Source: Lobulomyces angularis (lineage: Eukaryota > Chytridiomycota > Chytridiomycetes > Lobulomycetales > Lobulomycetaceae). From it: DNA of 48,339 bases. The stretch's first letter is position 1; every line of letters starts with the position of its first letter. The stretch is from contig JADHYX010000157.1 in NCBI GenBank assembly GCA_027604685.1, forward strand, positions 1 to 48,339, in the 5' to 3' direction. A program made the position numbers and the translations under genes. Below the pieces are notes generated by a model, which had not been told where the DNA came from, made no database searches, and worked only from the letters and a program-made list of their open reading frames with translations. Positions 35,524 to 47,243 of this stretch are shown here, in pieces.

Positions 35524-36675
35524 TTAATCTTGGACTTGCCTGTGATCTAAAAACAATCTTTCAGAATTTGAATTCGAGGTATTCTCATTTTTTGTTATAA
35601 AATCACTTTGCGAAAAAATTTGTCTTGGAAATAATTCCTTTAAAACTCTGTTTCCTAGCAGTAAGTCACACAATTTAATTACTTTTTTTATAAAAACTGA
35701 CAGCTCTATAGCTTGTGATTTAGTTTCTTGAATGGAGCCAGAATCAATTTTTTCAGGTAATGTAGGTATTTCTAAAAAAAATTACAAAATACTTTAAAAA
35801 CAATTAAAAAAAAATAATTCATACCTTCTTTAAAATGAGAAAATTCAATTAGTAATTTTTCTCGCATCATTTCGAAATCTTCAAAAGTCTTATATACATA
35901 GTATTTTTTTCCGGATGATAAACTAATTAACAATTTATACTAGAAAAAATTAAAAATTATACTTTATTTTATATATTCTTTTCTTTTTACTTACAATAGA
36001 AGCCTCAAAGATGATGCCAACAATAGTTACCTTGAAAATTTTATCTATCAAGGGAGTGTTAGTAGGATGTAAAAAGCTGTTTCTAGCTATTCTCGTGTCG
36101 TTTGAAGTAGGTACAGGAGGTAACGGTTCCACAGCAGCAAAAACAGGAATGTCATTTGAATCCTTATGATGTTGTTTACTTAAAGATGTTCTCCTAGAAT
36201 AATTGATTTTTTGCTGAGAAAGTGAAATATTTGAAAAGTGAGCTAAAAAACTTTTGGAGCTAACTCTTCTCTCATGAAAAGTGCCAGCAGAGCGGTGAGT
36301 TGGAGAAAGAACAGGCGAAACAGCTTTTGAATTAAAGGAAGAAGCAAGTATACAGTTTGCAGATTTCAATTGAAAATTATATTGAATTTTGGCAGATTTT
36401 TTAGTGAAATTTTGGTATTTATCAGGTTTTGCTCTTGACGGAATAGGATCTGGCTTGTGGACGACAATGAACTTGTTTATAGGAACAGTACCCGTAATGG
36501 CATTTCTACTAAAAGGAGTAGAGTATTTCGTAGAAACAAAATAGGTTTGATTAGTTTTGTTTGTACTTAAAACAAAGAAATGTTGCCCCTTTGAAAAACT
36601 AATGTCAGTTTGATTTTTTGCAGAATATCTTTTAATTGCTTCGATTTCAAAGATTTGATCTGCATGAACATTCAT
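35524..36675 (-). CDS. SH3-PX scaffold protein (Bem1/NoxR-like)
   Basis: Starts MNVHADQIFEIEAIKRYSAK. An SH3 domain follows, with NQTDISFSKGQHFFVLSTN, YFVSTKYSTP and ITGTVPINKFIVV holding the ALYDY-, ...FxKG- and P..Y-like positions. A basic, Ser-rich linker of about 110 residues follows, ending PLPPVPTSNDTR. After an intron comes a PX domain: YKLLISLSSGKKYYVYKTFE, DFEMMREKLLIEF, IPTLPEK. Its C-terminal helices (IELSVFIKKVIKLCDLLLGN) lead to HRQVQD and TAA. SH3 then PX is the core of Bem1/Scd2 polarity scaffolds and of NADPH-oxidase regulators, which bind phosphoinositides at the plasma membrane. It lacks the first SH3 and the C-terminal PB1 of Bem1, so it cannot bind Cdc24 in the standard way. 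Moderate confidence in exact orthology. Confidence 0.75.
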
Positions 36676-37248
36676 GAGTGCTATCAGTACCGTTCTGTCT
36701 ATATAGAAAGAAAAGAAATAAAGCTTCTTCTTAAATAAAAAAAAAAAAAATTAAAAATTTAAAATAAATGAGAAAGAGGATCCAAATCCCCTATTTTTTA
36801 TGTTTTTAGTGAGTTACCTCCTAATTTTCAATTTCTCTGCTAAAAAACTAATATTTATTAATAGACATCAGAAAGATACCCCCTAGATACACAATGAAAA
36901 TCAATTACAATTTTAAGTGTCCAAATTTTTTTTTTGTAAAATTTTCTATGGAACAGAGTATGTTTTTTTTCTAATTGCTATTTGGTTTTATAAACTGCAT
37001 AAAGTTTTGTTTTTTGTTCTCAATAAATTATTATTTATCTATTATTTACCTCTTTTTCTTGTAAAAATGTTATCAACAAACTTATTTGACTTACTGAATG
37101 TTAAATAGGAAACATTATCAACTAGTCCTTTCCGCTTTCTATGCTTCCTTTCTTTTCAACCTCTACAATACGTATAGGAATTCCTTTTTATTTCTTTGCT
37201 TATTTTTACTTATAATTACTTCTTTTTTTATTGGACTAAGAAATTTTT

Positions 37249-37286
<38 letters not shown>

Positions 37287-37297
37287 AACTTTCTTAA
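36676..37297. other. divergent intergenic
   Basis: Upstream regions of the SH3-PX gene and JJJ1. T-rich; a 63-codon T-rich ORF at 36917-37108 is hydrophobic only because of its composition. A T run at 37251-37279 sits just ahead of the JJJ1 start. Confidence 0.5.
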
Positions 37298-39277
37298 ATG
37301 AAAACCTGTTACTATACATTACTGGAAGTTGATAGATTAGCTACTGACTCCGATTTAAAAAAAGCCTATCGTAAAAAGGTAATTATAATTAACTACTTTT
37401 AATTTGTATTATTAAAAAGGCTCTAGAATTACACCCTGATAAAAATCCTCAAAGAGTAGACGAGGCTACTCAACTTTTTGCAGGCAATTCTACTACTCAC
37501 TTTAATTTTTAAAATTTTTTTTTCATGTATAAAATTCATTTCAAACAGAAATTCAATGTGCTTATGAAGTGTTATCCGATCCTAATGAGAGAACTTGGTA
37601 TGATTCTCATCGAGAACAGATCTTAAGAGGTTTTATTTTACACATTAATATATTTTTGTTTTTAAAATTTATATCTTTCTTGAAGGTGATGAAGTTGACA
37701 CTGAAATTTCCACTTCTATAGGGATTACAACTGAGCAGCTCTTACGATATTTCTCTTCTACTTGTTACAAAGGATATAATGACAATGAGGATGGATTTTT
37801 TAGAACTTACGAAAAATTATTTAAAGAAATCATTGAAGAAGAAGTTGAAGCTTTTAAAACTGACAGTGAAGCATCTTCTTTGGATGAGGCAATTACTTAT
37901 CTTTCTTTCGGTAATTCAACTTCAGGATACGATGATATGTTTTATACCTACGATAAAAAAGAGACCAGTGTCAAAGGTTAGTATAACTTTTCTTTAATAA
38001 TTACAATTTATCACTTGCATTAATTTTCTTTCCTTTCCAGAATTCTACTTGACATTTCAAACGTTTTCTTCATGTAAATCATTTCGGTGGTGTGATAAAT
38101 ATAATCTGAATGACGCTCCAGATCGCAGAGTTAGAAGACTAATAGAAAAAGAAAACTTAAAATTTAGAAGTGCAGCTAAAAAGGTTTTTTTTTTCTTCAA
38201 AAATTGTTATTTTTTATTATTTTAAATTGAAATTGATAGGAATACAATAATACTATCTGTAATCTTATTTCGTTTGTGAAAAAAAGAGATCCCAGATTTA
38301 AAAAATTCCAAATTTTGCAAAAAGAAAATCAAGAATTGAAAGCCGCTCAACAGAAGAAAAAGCAATTGGAAGAGAGTAAAGCACGTGCAGAAATGGCTCA
38401 ACAGTTCAAAGAACAGGATTGGTCGAAAACGAATGAAGAGATTGTTTGGGATTCAGAAGAAGAGGACTTTGTGATTCGAAGGCCAGTGATGACAAATAAC
38501 TCGGACATTAGTATTTCTGATACTGAAGAAAGGGAGGAAGAATATCTGGATGATTTTCTTTGTGTTGCTTGCAATAAAAAATTTAACTCTGAGCAGCAAG
38601 TAGTTTTTTATACAATTATATAACTTTTCTAATTTTTGCATATATCATTTTAGTTAACTAACCATGAAAAGTCAAAAAAACATATAAAAAATGTAGCAGC
38701 ATTGAAAAGGCAAATAAAACAACAGGACAGTGAATTTTTTGGTGACCCATCAGCCTCCGATTGTCAGGAAGAAAAAGAAAATGTTACTATAACTGAGGAT
38801 ATGACAAAAGTTAGTTGTTTGACAGAGTATGATGAAACAGTCGAAGAAAAAACTACAGATGATTTAAAAAATATACCACATGAGTCAAGTGATGCAGATC
38901 TTCCGATTAACGGTGAATTTGCATCTGTTAACGCAGATATTGAAGTAGAGGAGGAAGAAGAAATTGATTGGAGTGGGAAATCTAATAAAAACAAGAAAAA
39001 AACAAAAAAAAAAGAAAAATCAAAAGCTCAATCAAGTATTGGAAAATCTGATGTAATTAATTTGGGAACCCATTTAAATAAATTAAATTTCTCTTCTACG
39101 ATGGATGAGAATATTAAAAAGGAAACTCCAAGTTTCAAACATGAAAGCATTAAATGTAATAAATGCCACGAATGCTTTCCATCAAAAACCAAACTTTTTG
39201 ATCATATAAAATCGAGTGGACATGCTATGGCTACTGAAAACGTTCCTGTTAAAAAAAAAAAACAGAATATGAAATAA
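37298..39277 (+). CDS. JJJ1: J-domain ribosome-biogenesis cofactor Jjj1/DNAJC21
   Basis: Recruits Hsp70 to release the export factor Arx1 from cytoplasmic pre-60S ribosomes. The J domain starts at the N-terminus: [20 protein letters not shown], then [17 protein letters not shown] with the essential [23 protein letters not shown] follows, the exact Jjj1 signature. A middle region ([20 protein letters not shown]) and a long Lys/Glu coiled coil follow. Two C2H2 zinc fingers, [20 protein letters not shown] and [20 protein letters not shown], are separated by an acidic stretch. A basic tail ends in TAA 39277. At least six introns; the one at 37484-37548 has a GC donor. Firm assignment. Confidence 0.95.
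37484..37548 (+). other. non-canonical GC-AG intron in JJJ1
   Basis: Exon ...ATQLFA ends CAG before GCAATT. The next exon resumes after AACAG with AAATTCAATG, giving [13 protein letters not shown] as the family requires. No GT donor exists before the in-frame TAA, so a GC donor is the only fit unless the base is a sequencing error. Confidence 0.75.
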
Positions 39278-39803
39278 ACATTATAAAAATTCAAATTTTA
39301 ATATTCTATATTTTTTTTTTTTTTTGGGTCTACTTTTATCATGAATGGTTAAATACAAATTGCACCTTACAAAAAAAAATTTTTAACTACAGTATAAAAT
39401 GTCACATTTTTTCATGCAACGAATTTCATAACTTTGATTGGTTTTAAAAATTGTTCCTTAGCCAAAAAATTTTTTTAATTTTTTTTTATTAGTTGGTCTA
39501 AATATTTTACAATCTTTTCTATAATTGTGACTTTCTACAGATTCTAGAAGTAATTTCTATTAAAAAAACAGGAGAGATTAAGAATTAATATTAATTTTAA
39601 TTATAACTAAGTTAGAATTTTATTTCACATTCCCACCTTACTAGAAATAGTTTGAGTAAAAGTAAAGAAAAAAAAATTACCCATTGTGATAAAAGTCAAA
39701 TTAAACTTAAAAGAATTTATTACATATTTTTTATACGGTAGGGATTCATTTACTGAAGAAGGTGAAATATTGGATTTATAACTTGCTTTTTATTTGGAAA
39801 AAA
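39278..39803. other. intergenic upstream of 7TM gene pair
   Basis: AT-rich, T runs near 39311-39325, no supported gene. Confidence 0.5.
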
Positions 39804-40877
39804 ATGACTAACTTTGAACTCATCACCAATTCTCCTCGAAGAATTAGTACAACTATACTTTATCTGGTGTGTATATCTGCAATTACAATCAAAATAGGCA
39901 GAATACTTCAAATACAGAGGAAAAAAAAAGTTAAAACCTTTTCCACTACTCAAGGCAAATACAACATATCGATTCTACTAGGAACGCTAATATTTGAAAT
40001 TTTAAGTTTTATTCGTCAGTTTGGTGATTTTGTATATGAAGATGAAATATTTCAGCTGATAAATAATGGTGTAGAAATTAGCCCCCATTATATAAAAGAA
40101 GTATACTATCGAACTGACGCATTTTATATCAACTCGTTGCTTTCACTAATAATATTTTGGTTTAATTCTAACATATTGATAAATATGGACATTCATCGAT
40201 TTCAAAAAATAGAAATGGTATATTCGGAACTTTTAACAAACTAACCTTTAATTTTTTTTTTTTTTTAATAAATAGGTGTTAAGAACATCCAAAGCAAGAT
40301 ATCTTCTTTTTTCAATAAAGATAATAACGATTATTCTTAGCATTTTCAGTTTAGCTCATAATATTTATGTTGGATGGATTACACGACATTTTGGGATGTC
40401 GGACAAGGATGTTGAGCTTCATGACAAAATCATGTATTTATCTATATTTTTTACAGGTTTATGGATATCAGGATTGGACTTCTTCTTTTGCTTTCGAATG
40501 GTTAGTTCTGTGTATGTAAAAACTAATAATATTCTGCAATTAATTCAAATAACTGGCCCATTTGTAGTGTTCAATTTAAAAAAAACAGTGAATGCACTAA
40601 TAAAAGAAAATTTTTTAAGTTGATCACTATTTTAGCAATATCCTTGTTATGTAACATTACTGCAATGGTGCTATTTATTTTCGGTGACAGTCTCGCTAAC
40701 GTACACTTAGCATATTCAATGGTTGGCTTTCATGCAGTATTATGTACCTCTCTTTTGGAGCTTCTGCGAAACTCGACGCAAAAAACACCAAGAGCTGCAC
40801 TAAAAAATCCAGTCACAGAGCTTTCCACAGTGCCGAGTATAAAAACTAATTGTTCTGAAGCAAGAATTCGAAATTGA
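39804..40877 (+). CDS. seven-helix membrane protein, tandem copy 1
   Basis: ATG 39804 (MTNFELITNSPRRISTTILY) precedes seven hydrophobic segments: TTILYLVCISAITIKIG, ISILLGTLIFEILSFIRQFG, INSLLSLIIFWFNSNILINM, LLFSIKIITIILSIFSLAHN, IMYLSIFFTGLWISGLDFFF, LITILAISLLCNITAMVLFI and VHLAYSMVGFHAVLCTSLLE. Intron 1 follows the IHRFQKIEM motif. Intron 2 (GTATGT...TTTGTAG, near 40512-40569) joins RMVSSV to VQFKKNSECTNKRKF. The C-terminal tail carries VTELSTVPS. The copy at 41542 shares motifs, tail and both intron positions. Topology suits a G-protein-coupled-type receptor, but no known class is recognised. Confidence 0.82.
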
Positions 40878-41541
40878 CATAACTAAATTTTTCATCTGAA
40901 TTAATGAAAATTGTAAATGTAATAAGATTTGAATTTAAAATAAAAAAAAAATTGTATACTATTATCTCAAGTTGTAAAAACTTTAAAAAAAAAAAAAACA
41001 GTCATATTAAATTGTTTATTAGGTAAAACACTATTTTAAAATATGAATCGAACTTATATCGATGAATACTGATGGTTTATTAACTACGTAATCAAACAAG
41101 CATGTTCACTATGTCCCATTCTCCAAACACTGTCAAGCTTATAATAAATTCATGGTAACAATTGTACAAAGTATATGCAAGTTGTACCAGCTTTGTTACC
41201 AATAGTAAATTCTAGAATACTGAAGTAGGTGAAAGTTCCAGAAGAAAAATTTGAGCAAAACAGCTAGAAATTTATGAATTTTATTGGCTGATGTGGTTAT
41301 TATGTCAAGAGCATAATTTCCAATTCATAATTATTAAATCTACACCAATTTTTGTAATAAAGTTAACAATTATTTTCATTTTTTTAATATATTTTTTTAT
41401 TTATATTTAAATTATCATTTTTCTTCCATATTTTTTGAAAATTGTCCCAACACTCTTTCAGTAATTTTTTTTTTTATTATTCACTTCCTTATAATTTTTT
41501 TTTAGGGTTGAGTAAGAGGTAGAATTATAAACCAAAGTAAA
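40878..41541. other. spacer between the tandem 7TM genes
   Basis: About 660 bp. The minus strand has an open run of about 43 codons near 41216-41344 (ALDIITTSANKIHKFLAVLL and on) without a start codon. Otherwise AT-rich with T runs ahead of the second copy. Confidence 0.4.
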
Positions 41542-42598
41542 ATGAATTTTTTAAATTCTCCGATGCGAATTGTATCTACAATAGTTTACATTGTTTCTAT
41601 ATCAGTTATTGTCACCAAATTAGGAAGAATAGTACAAAAAAAAAAGGAAAACAATTATAAATTATTTTCCACAACCCAAAGTAAATACAACGTTTCAATT
41701 TTGATAGGAACTTTAATATTTGAAAGTTTAAATTTTATTCGACAGTTTTATAATTTTGCTCTGGAAGATTACTTCATAGAGTTGGAAAATAGTGGTGTTT
41801 ATTTAAGTTCACATCAATATAGAGAAATATATGATAATCAAAACGAACATTGGGTTAACTCAGTAATTGCATTATTCATATTTTGGATTGTGGCAAACTT
41901 AACAATAAATATGGATATTTATCGATATCAAAAAATAGAAATGGTATTTTTTAGACTTCAAATACCAGCGTTACTTATCAAAAAATTAAATTTTTTTTGG
42001 TCTGTAGGTGCTAAAAAATTCTAAATCAAAGTTTCTACTTTTTTCAATAAAATTAGTAACAGTAATACTAAGTGTTGGTAATTATGCTTCCACTGTTTAT
42101 TGTGGATGGATAGTTCGCAAATTTGGAGTTTCAGACGAAGAAGTTGATATTCATGACAGTATATTGCATACGACTTTTTTTGTTGCTGGTTTTTGGGTAT
42201 CAGTACTGGATTTTTTGTTTTGTCTTAAAATGGTGTGTACCGTGTAAGTATTGAATTCAATTTTATTAAAACTAAAAAATGATAAATTTAATTTAAGTAT
42301 CCAGTTTAAAAGAAGCAGTGAATACAGTGACAGAAGAATATTTTTGAAGTTGACAATTACTTTAACTATATCCCTATTATGTAATATTACCTCAGTTCTC
42401 TTATTCATATACAGTTATGACCAAGCATTCACCCATATAGCATTTTCAATGTTCAGCTTTCATGTTGTACTCTGCACCTCTCTTTTGGAGTTATTGAGTC
42501 AAATTAAGCGCAAAACTAAGAAAGTAATCGTTATTGAATCAGTTACTGAACTTTCAACAGTGCCAAGTATTTCCACAAATAAAGCAAGTTTTAGTTAA
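41542..42598 (+). CDS. seven-helix membrane protein, tandem copy 2
   Basis: Paralog of the gene at 39804. It starts MNFLNSPMRIVSTIVYIVSI and repeats the block FSTTQSKYNVSILIGTLIFE then SLNFIRQF almost residue for residue. The MDIYRYQKIEM junction carries the first intron (to VLKNSKSKFLLFSIKLVTVI). The second intron (GTAAGT...TTTAAG, near 42246-42298) joins KMVCTV to IQFKRSSEYSDRRIF. The tail again carries VTELSTVPS. The loop between helices 2 and 3 (VYLSSHQYREIYDNQNEHW) is the most divergent part, as expected for an outward ligand-facing region. Function unknown; possibly a receptor. Confidence 0.82.
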
Positions 42599-42955
42599 GG
42601 TAGAAAAAGTTTTAAATACGAACTCATATTTGAAATAGTTTATGTGAAATAAATAAAAAATTGCAGATACATTAAATATCAAAAAATTAAAATTTAACTT
42701 TTTAACTTTCAAATTTGTTTAATTCAAAAAGAAGTAAAAAAAAAAATTAATAGGATATTAACCATTAATTTTGGTAATGAAAATATCTTAACCTTGTTAC
42801 ATATGAACCACCATTGAAAAATCATGAATTTTTTAAAAAAATAAATATCTTAAACAATTTCCCTTAGGTATTTATTTAAACCAGTCCATCCAACATACTG
42901 AGAATAACAATTACCTTTTAACAGTTGAATAAAAAGAGTTGGTATCAAGTTTTTC
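42599..42955. other. intergenic
   Basis: AT-rich 3' flank of the second 7TM gene. Nothing recognisable. Confidence 0.5.
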
Positions 42956-43131
42956 TAGTTAACAGAAACTTCATCCATATTAAGCATATGTGTATTACCA
43001 GATCTGTAACATAAATTTAGACGTACAACATCATAGTTATTGCTACGAAATTGAAATTTAAAAAAGAAACTTTCAATAGTACCTAGCTTCGAATCAAATG
43101 ATCTATCAGGTGGTGTATAATAAATATCTTT
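42956..43131 (-). pseudogene. orphan C-terminal exon, possible beta-sandwich domain
   Basis: Open minus frame reading YYTPPDRSFDSKLGTIESFF, then FKFQFRSNNYDVVRLNLCYR and SGNTHMLNMDEVSVN, with TAG at 42956-42958. Alternating hydrophobics and the closing L.MDEVSV resemble the last strands of a carbohydrate-binding or galactose-binding-like beta-sandwich (inference). Only about 220 bp of AT-rich DNA separates it from the calcineurin B stop. No N-terminal exons fit there, so it is probably a gene remnant. Confidence 0.4.
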
Positions 43132-43351
43132 GCATTTTTACTGCAAAAAAAAATACAAATTAAAATAAATTTTATTTTTTACTTCAAAATTATGTTTATT
43201 TAGTTATTTAAAATTATTAAAAAAATTCAGTTTTATTAAGTGCTATTAATTAAATAAAAATAAAAGAGAAAAAAAAAAAAAATTAAAAAATGTTTGTATT
43301 AAAATTTTTAAACATGCAGAGAAAATAAAATATAAAAAACAAAATAAAAAT

Positions 43352-44180
43352 TTAAAACTTTTCATTTTCGACGGTCATTTGCTTAGTTATATCAGTATTA
43401 TCTACCATTTTACAAAATTCTTCAAAACTAACTTTTCCATCCAAATCCAGATCTGCTTCCATCATCGTTTTATCCACAATTTGCTGAAGCTGACTATCTC
43501 TTAAATTATTTCCAACCATCATTTTTAATACTAAAAATAATTCTCCATTTGAAATATATCCATCTCTATCTATATCATATACTTTAAATGCAACTATTTT
43601 TTTTTTTTTTTTTTTTTGAGTAAGTAAAAAAAAAATTAAAATTTTTTGATATTAAAAAAATTTTATTTTTATTTTTATTGATTCCCTTTGGTTTTAGTAA
43701 AGTTGAACAATTTTTTTTTATTTATTTATTTTTTTTTGTTAATAAAACTGTTTACATTTTAATTTTTCTTCCTTGTTTCCTTTTGCAGAAAAAGCAGACA
43801 AGCCACTAATAAATTCACTAAAATCAACATCACCGCTGCCATCTCCATCGAAAATCGCAATCATTCGTTGCGCTAGAGGATTTGAGGCAATTTGTGGAAC
43901 AGCTAAAAACTCCTCTTTTTCTATACTTCCATTTCCATCTTTGTCTAGCTGAGAAAAAATTTAAAACAAAAATTTTAACAATTAAAAATTCAGTTTGAAA
44001 AAAATTAAAATAACAGTAGAACTTTTTTAATTTTTTAATTAATTAATATATAAAAATAGCATACCTTTAAGAAACGTTTGTATAACCTTTGAATTTCTAT
44101 ATTTTTTAATTTTTTTAATTTTTTTTTTTTAGAATTCCTAAAAAAAAAATTAAAGAATACCATCTGAAGAAACTAGATTA
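43352..44180 (-). CDS. CNB1: calcineurin regulatory subunit B (5' end unresolved)
   Basis: EF-hand regulatory subunit of the Ca2+/calmodulin phosphatase calcineurin. Exons read in order: [114 protein letters not shown] and [20 protein letters not shown], ending QMTVENEKF with TAA at 43352. All four calcium loops have the Asp/Asn-Gly-Glu pattern. The intron between KL and KFAFK is long (about 180 bp) and ends in a run of about 22 A (sense strand) before AATAG. The first exon, expected to begin Met-Gly for myristoylation, was not found in the AT-rich DNA upstream. Confidence 0.9.
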
Positions 44181-45079
44181 AAAAAAAAAAAAATAAAAAA
44201 ATTATCAAAAAAGGTATAAATAAAAAATAAAAAACTATTTTTTTTTTTTATTAAATTTTTTATTTTTTTTTGTAAAAGTTCTTACAGTTCATATCTTTTT
44301 TTTTTTTAAGTAATAAAATTTAATTTCACGTCAAAATTATTGGAATATCAAAAAAAAATTTTTCTGTGAAACAACATATAATTTTAATATTTTTTTTTTG
44401 GTAATACAAAAAAATATAATTTTAACATCAGATTTCATAATTTTTTTTTCTTTTTTTTTTTTTTTTTTAATTGTTTATAATTTTTTCAAAACGCAAATCT
44501 GAAAATGATGATGATTTTTGAGGATAATTTGACCTTTTATTTTTTTTTTTTTTTTGAAGAAAAGAAGTAAAGCTGATGATTAGATTATAACAATAAAAAA
44601 GAAAAAATAAGAAATTTGAAGAAAAAAAAATAAATTTAAACAATCTGTTGTTTTCTTTATAAAAAAAAATAATTCAAATGATGACAAACGGGATGGTTAT
44701 ATTTCGACTAAAGTTGAGTATTTTTGTACTCCTTTTTGTCGAATTAAATGAAATTTTTTAAATAACTTGATCAAATCTTATGAATTATTTTTTTTTTTTT
44801 TACTGTATTTGTAAATAATTCAAATCAAATAAATACATAATTATGCATGTTTAAATTTAAAAAATTAGTGATGTAATTACGAATAAAGAAAGATAAGAAA
44901 TTTATTAATAGATTATCAAAATAATGATAATATTTTAATAAAAAATTTTTTCTAAGAATATTTATTTAAATAAAAGGACGATATAGATTATAATCACATA
45001 GTACAAAGGACTTATATAGTGCATTACTTTTCCATTTTTGAGATAATTCCTAATGAATATAATTTCAAGTTAGTACTAT
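44181..45079. other. intergenic, extreme A/T homopolymer region
   Basis: About 900 bp dominated by runs of 8-20 T or A. It should contain the missing first exon and promoter of calcineurin B and the 3' flank of EIF3L, but I cannot point to any element. Confidence 0.4.
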
Positions 45080-47243
45080 TTACAATTGGGTATAAAAAAA
45101 GGAACCTTGGAACTTAACAATGTGTCTAACAAACCAATCAGCACTATTCTTTTTTTGTTTAAATTCATTAATGAAAATCATATCTTTATCTATAAAAAAA
45201 TCCAATTCATTGTTCAAGCTGTTGTTGTATTCTCCATCAAAGAATCCTCCTGAAGCTTTAGTTGGAGCGTTATCAATCAAACCAACTTTTTTTTGATTTA
45301 TTGTTTTATGTTTAAATGAAAGAAGTAGGGTACTACAAGTAAAAAATTAAGAAAAATATAATATTTTCGCAATTTTTACCGTAAGTCAGAAGGGCTAGTG
45401 TCAACGTATTCCGCCAACTTAGTAAGGTCTAAACAATAAAATTTGGTGAAATTTGAAATAAACAAAATTATAAACCTAATGTTGTGTAAAGTTTTAAATA
45501 ACTTCTCACAACGGACATTTTAGTGTGTTGTTTAACTTGGCTTAAAAAAATTTTCAATTGATAATCTCCAGGATTCTACAAATGTAAAAAAAATTATATA
45601 TTAAACTTTACCGGAAGAGGAGAAAAATTATCGAAATTAGGTAGAACAGGAGAGATAAATCTAGGACTAGATTTTTGAAATAATTCGCCAAAGTCATTTA
45701 AAGTGTCCTCAACTCTAATTAAAATGAATAAAAAAAAAAAAAAAAAAAAAAATTGTTACCCTCGTTGCATTTTTATAAATACATCAATTCCAACTTTTTC
45801 TCTCATCACAGTGTGAACTGATTCTTCAATTCTTTGTGGTGATAGTGATACACAAATTGCAAGTAAAAAGTAAATTTTTTCTTGCATTTTAGTAATCTAA
45901 AAAAGAAACTAAATAAAAAATAAAAAGTAAACATATACGGCGTCTGTATGAGGACCAGGCTTATTGTGAAATTTAGAATTTGAAATAACACTTAAAGAAT
46001 TTAAAAAAACTTCAATAGCATCAGAAAATCTGTTCATCATCAAATAGGAAAAACCAACATAGTAACATGTAGAAACCCTAGAAATTACTACTAATTTCGA
46101 AAAAGGATGCTTTTTTGTTAATTGAACATTTTCTAGAGTCTACAATTAAAAAAAATTAACATTATTCTGTAACTAAGTTATTCACGTCTACCTTTAAAGC
46201 TAGATCATAGTCCCCGAATAAACTATGTAGTCTCAACAAACCAATCAACGAAAAATATCCCAACATTCTATAGAAAGATTTCTGACTATACTCACTTCCT
46301 GCAAGACTATTAAAAAAAAAATTAGTGAAATTAAATAACAGAAATGCTCAAATACTTTGAGTCCTGATTTTCGTTGCCGGCGGTCAACGGTTCATTTATA
46401 TTGCTTATTGTTACCACTTCATTTAACGTGCTTAAAACATAGTTAACATCCCAACAGGGTCGACTATCGTTGGAAGATATTTTAGAGAAATTTTTTTTTA
46501 ATAGTTCAAGTTCTTCCTTTGATTTCTTCTTATTTCTAAGATATTGCTGAAATGATTGATATTGATATATAAACTCATCTATGATATCGTATAACCATTG
46601 ATTGGGAAGCTCATATTGAAAAACTCCTTGCTCTAAAAACGAATTAAAAATTAGGATTTTTTAATTTTTTATTTTTTAAAGTATACTTAAAATTAAATCA
46701 AAAAATTTAACATAATTTTGGAAGCTTTCAAATCTTTCTTGAATGGTTGGGTTTAATTTAGCATAAATATGTCTATAATATAACTCTTGGTAAAAAATCA
46801 AAAATTTCTGATCTATATAATGGATAAAAAGTTAATTTTTTTTTATGTAGAGAGGAAAAAAAAATTTTTTTTCTTTTGAGCAAACATAATACCGTTATTA
46901 ACTTCTTTCGCTATTAATTTGACATCTGGCCAATGGCTGGTTTTAAAAAAACGCTCTGTTACTATAAAAAAAAAAAAAATTTAATAATCATATTTTAATA
47001 TTTAAAAAAAAAATTTATACTTTTATGAAAGGTTTGCATATATAACCCAGATAATCCCCAAACATTTTTTTCTTGAAAGTTTTTGTAAAAATAATGAATA
47101 AAATTTTTAACAGGCTCGTTTAAGAAAGCATTATCAGAAGTTTCAATATAGCTTTCTGCGGCATCATCTACAAATTCAGAATCATCACCTTCTCCATAAA
47201 CATTTAACTCAATATCTACGTCGTCCAAGTGTTCTCCAGACAT
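45080..47243 (-). CDS. EIF3L: eukaryotic translation initiation factor 3 subunit L
   Basis: PCI-type subunit of the eIF3 scaffold on the 40S ribosome. The start [20 protein letters not shown] (47243) opens an acidic N-terminus, then [18 protein letters not shown]. Family blocks follow across about nine short introns: [112 protein letters not shown] and [20 protein letters not shown]. The end is [20 protein letters not shown], then [10 protein letters not shown] and TAA at 45080-45082. This is the order seen in human EIF3L. Presence of eIF3l indicates a full-size eIF3, unlike budding yeast. The intron near 45729-45751 contains about 23 consecutive A on the plus strand. Confidence 0.95.

Noticed and set aside
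36917..37108. 63-codon hydrophobic ORF upstream of JJJ1
   Set aside because: It has no ATG in frame at its start and is hydrophobic only because the strand is T-rich.
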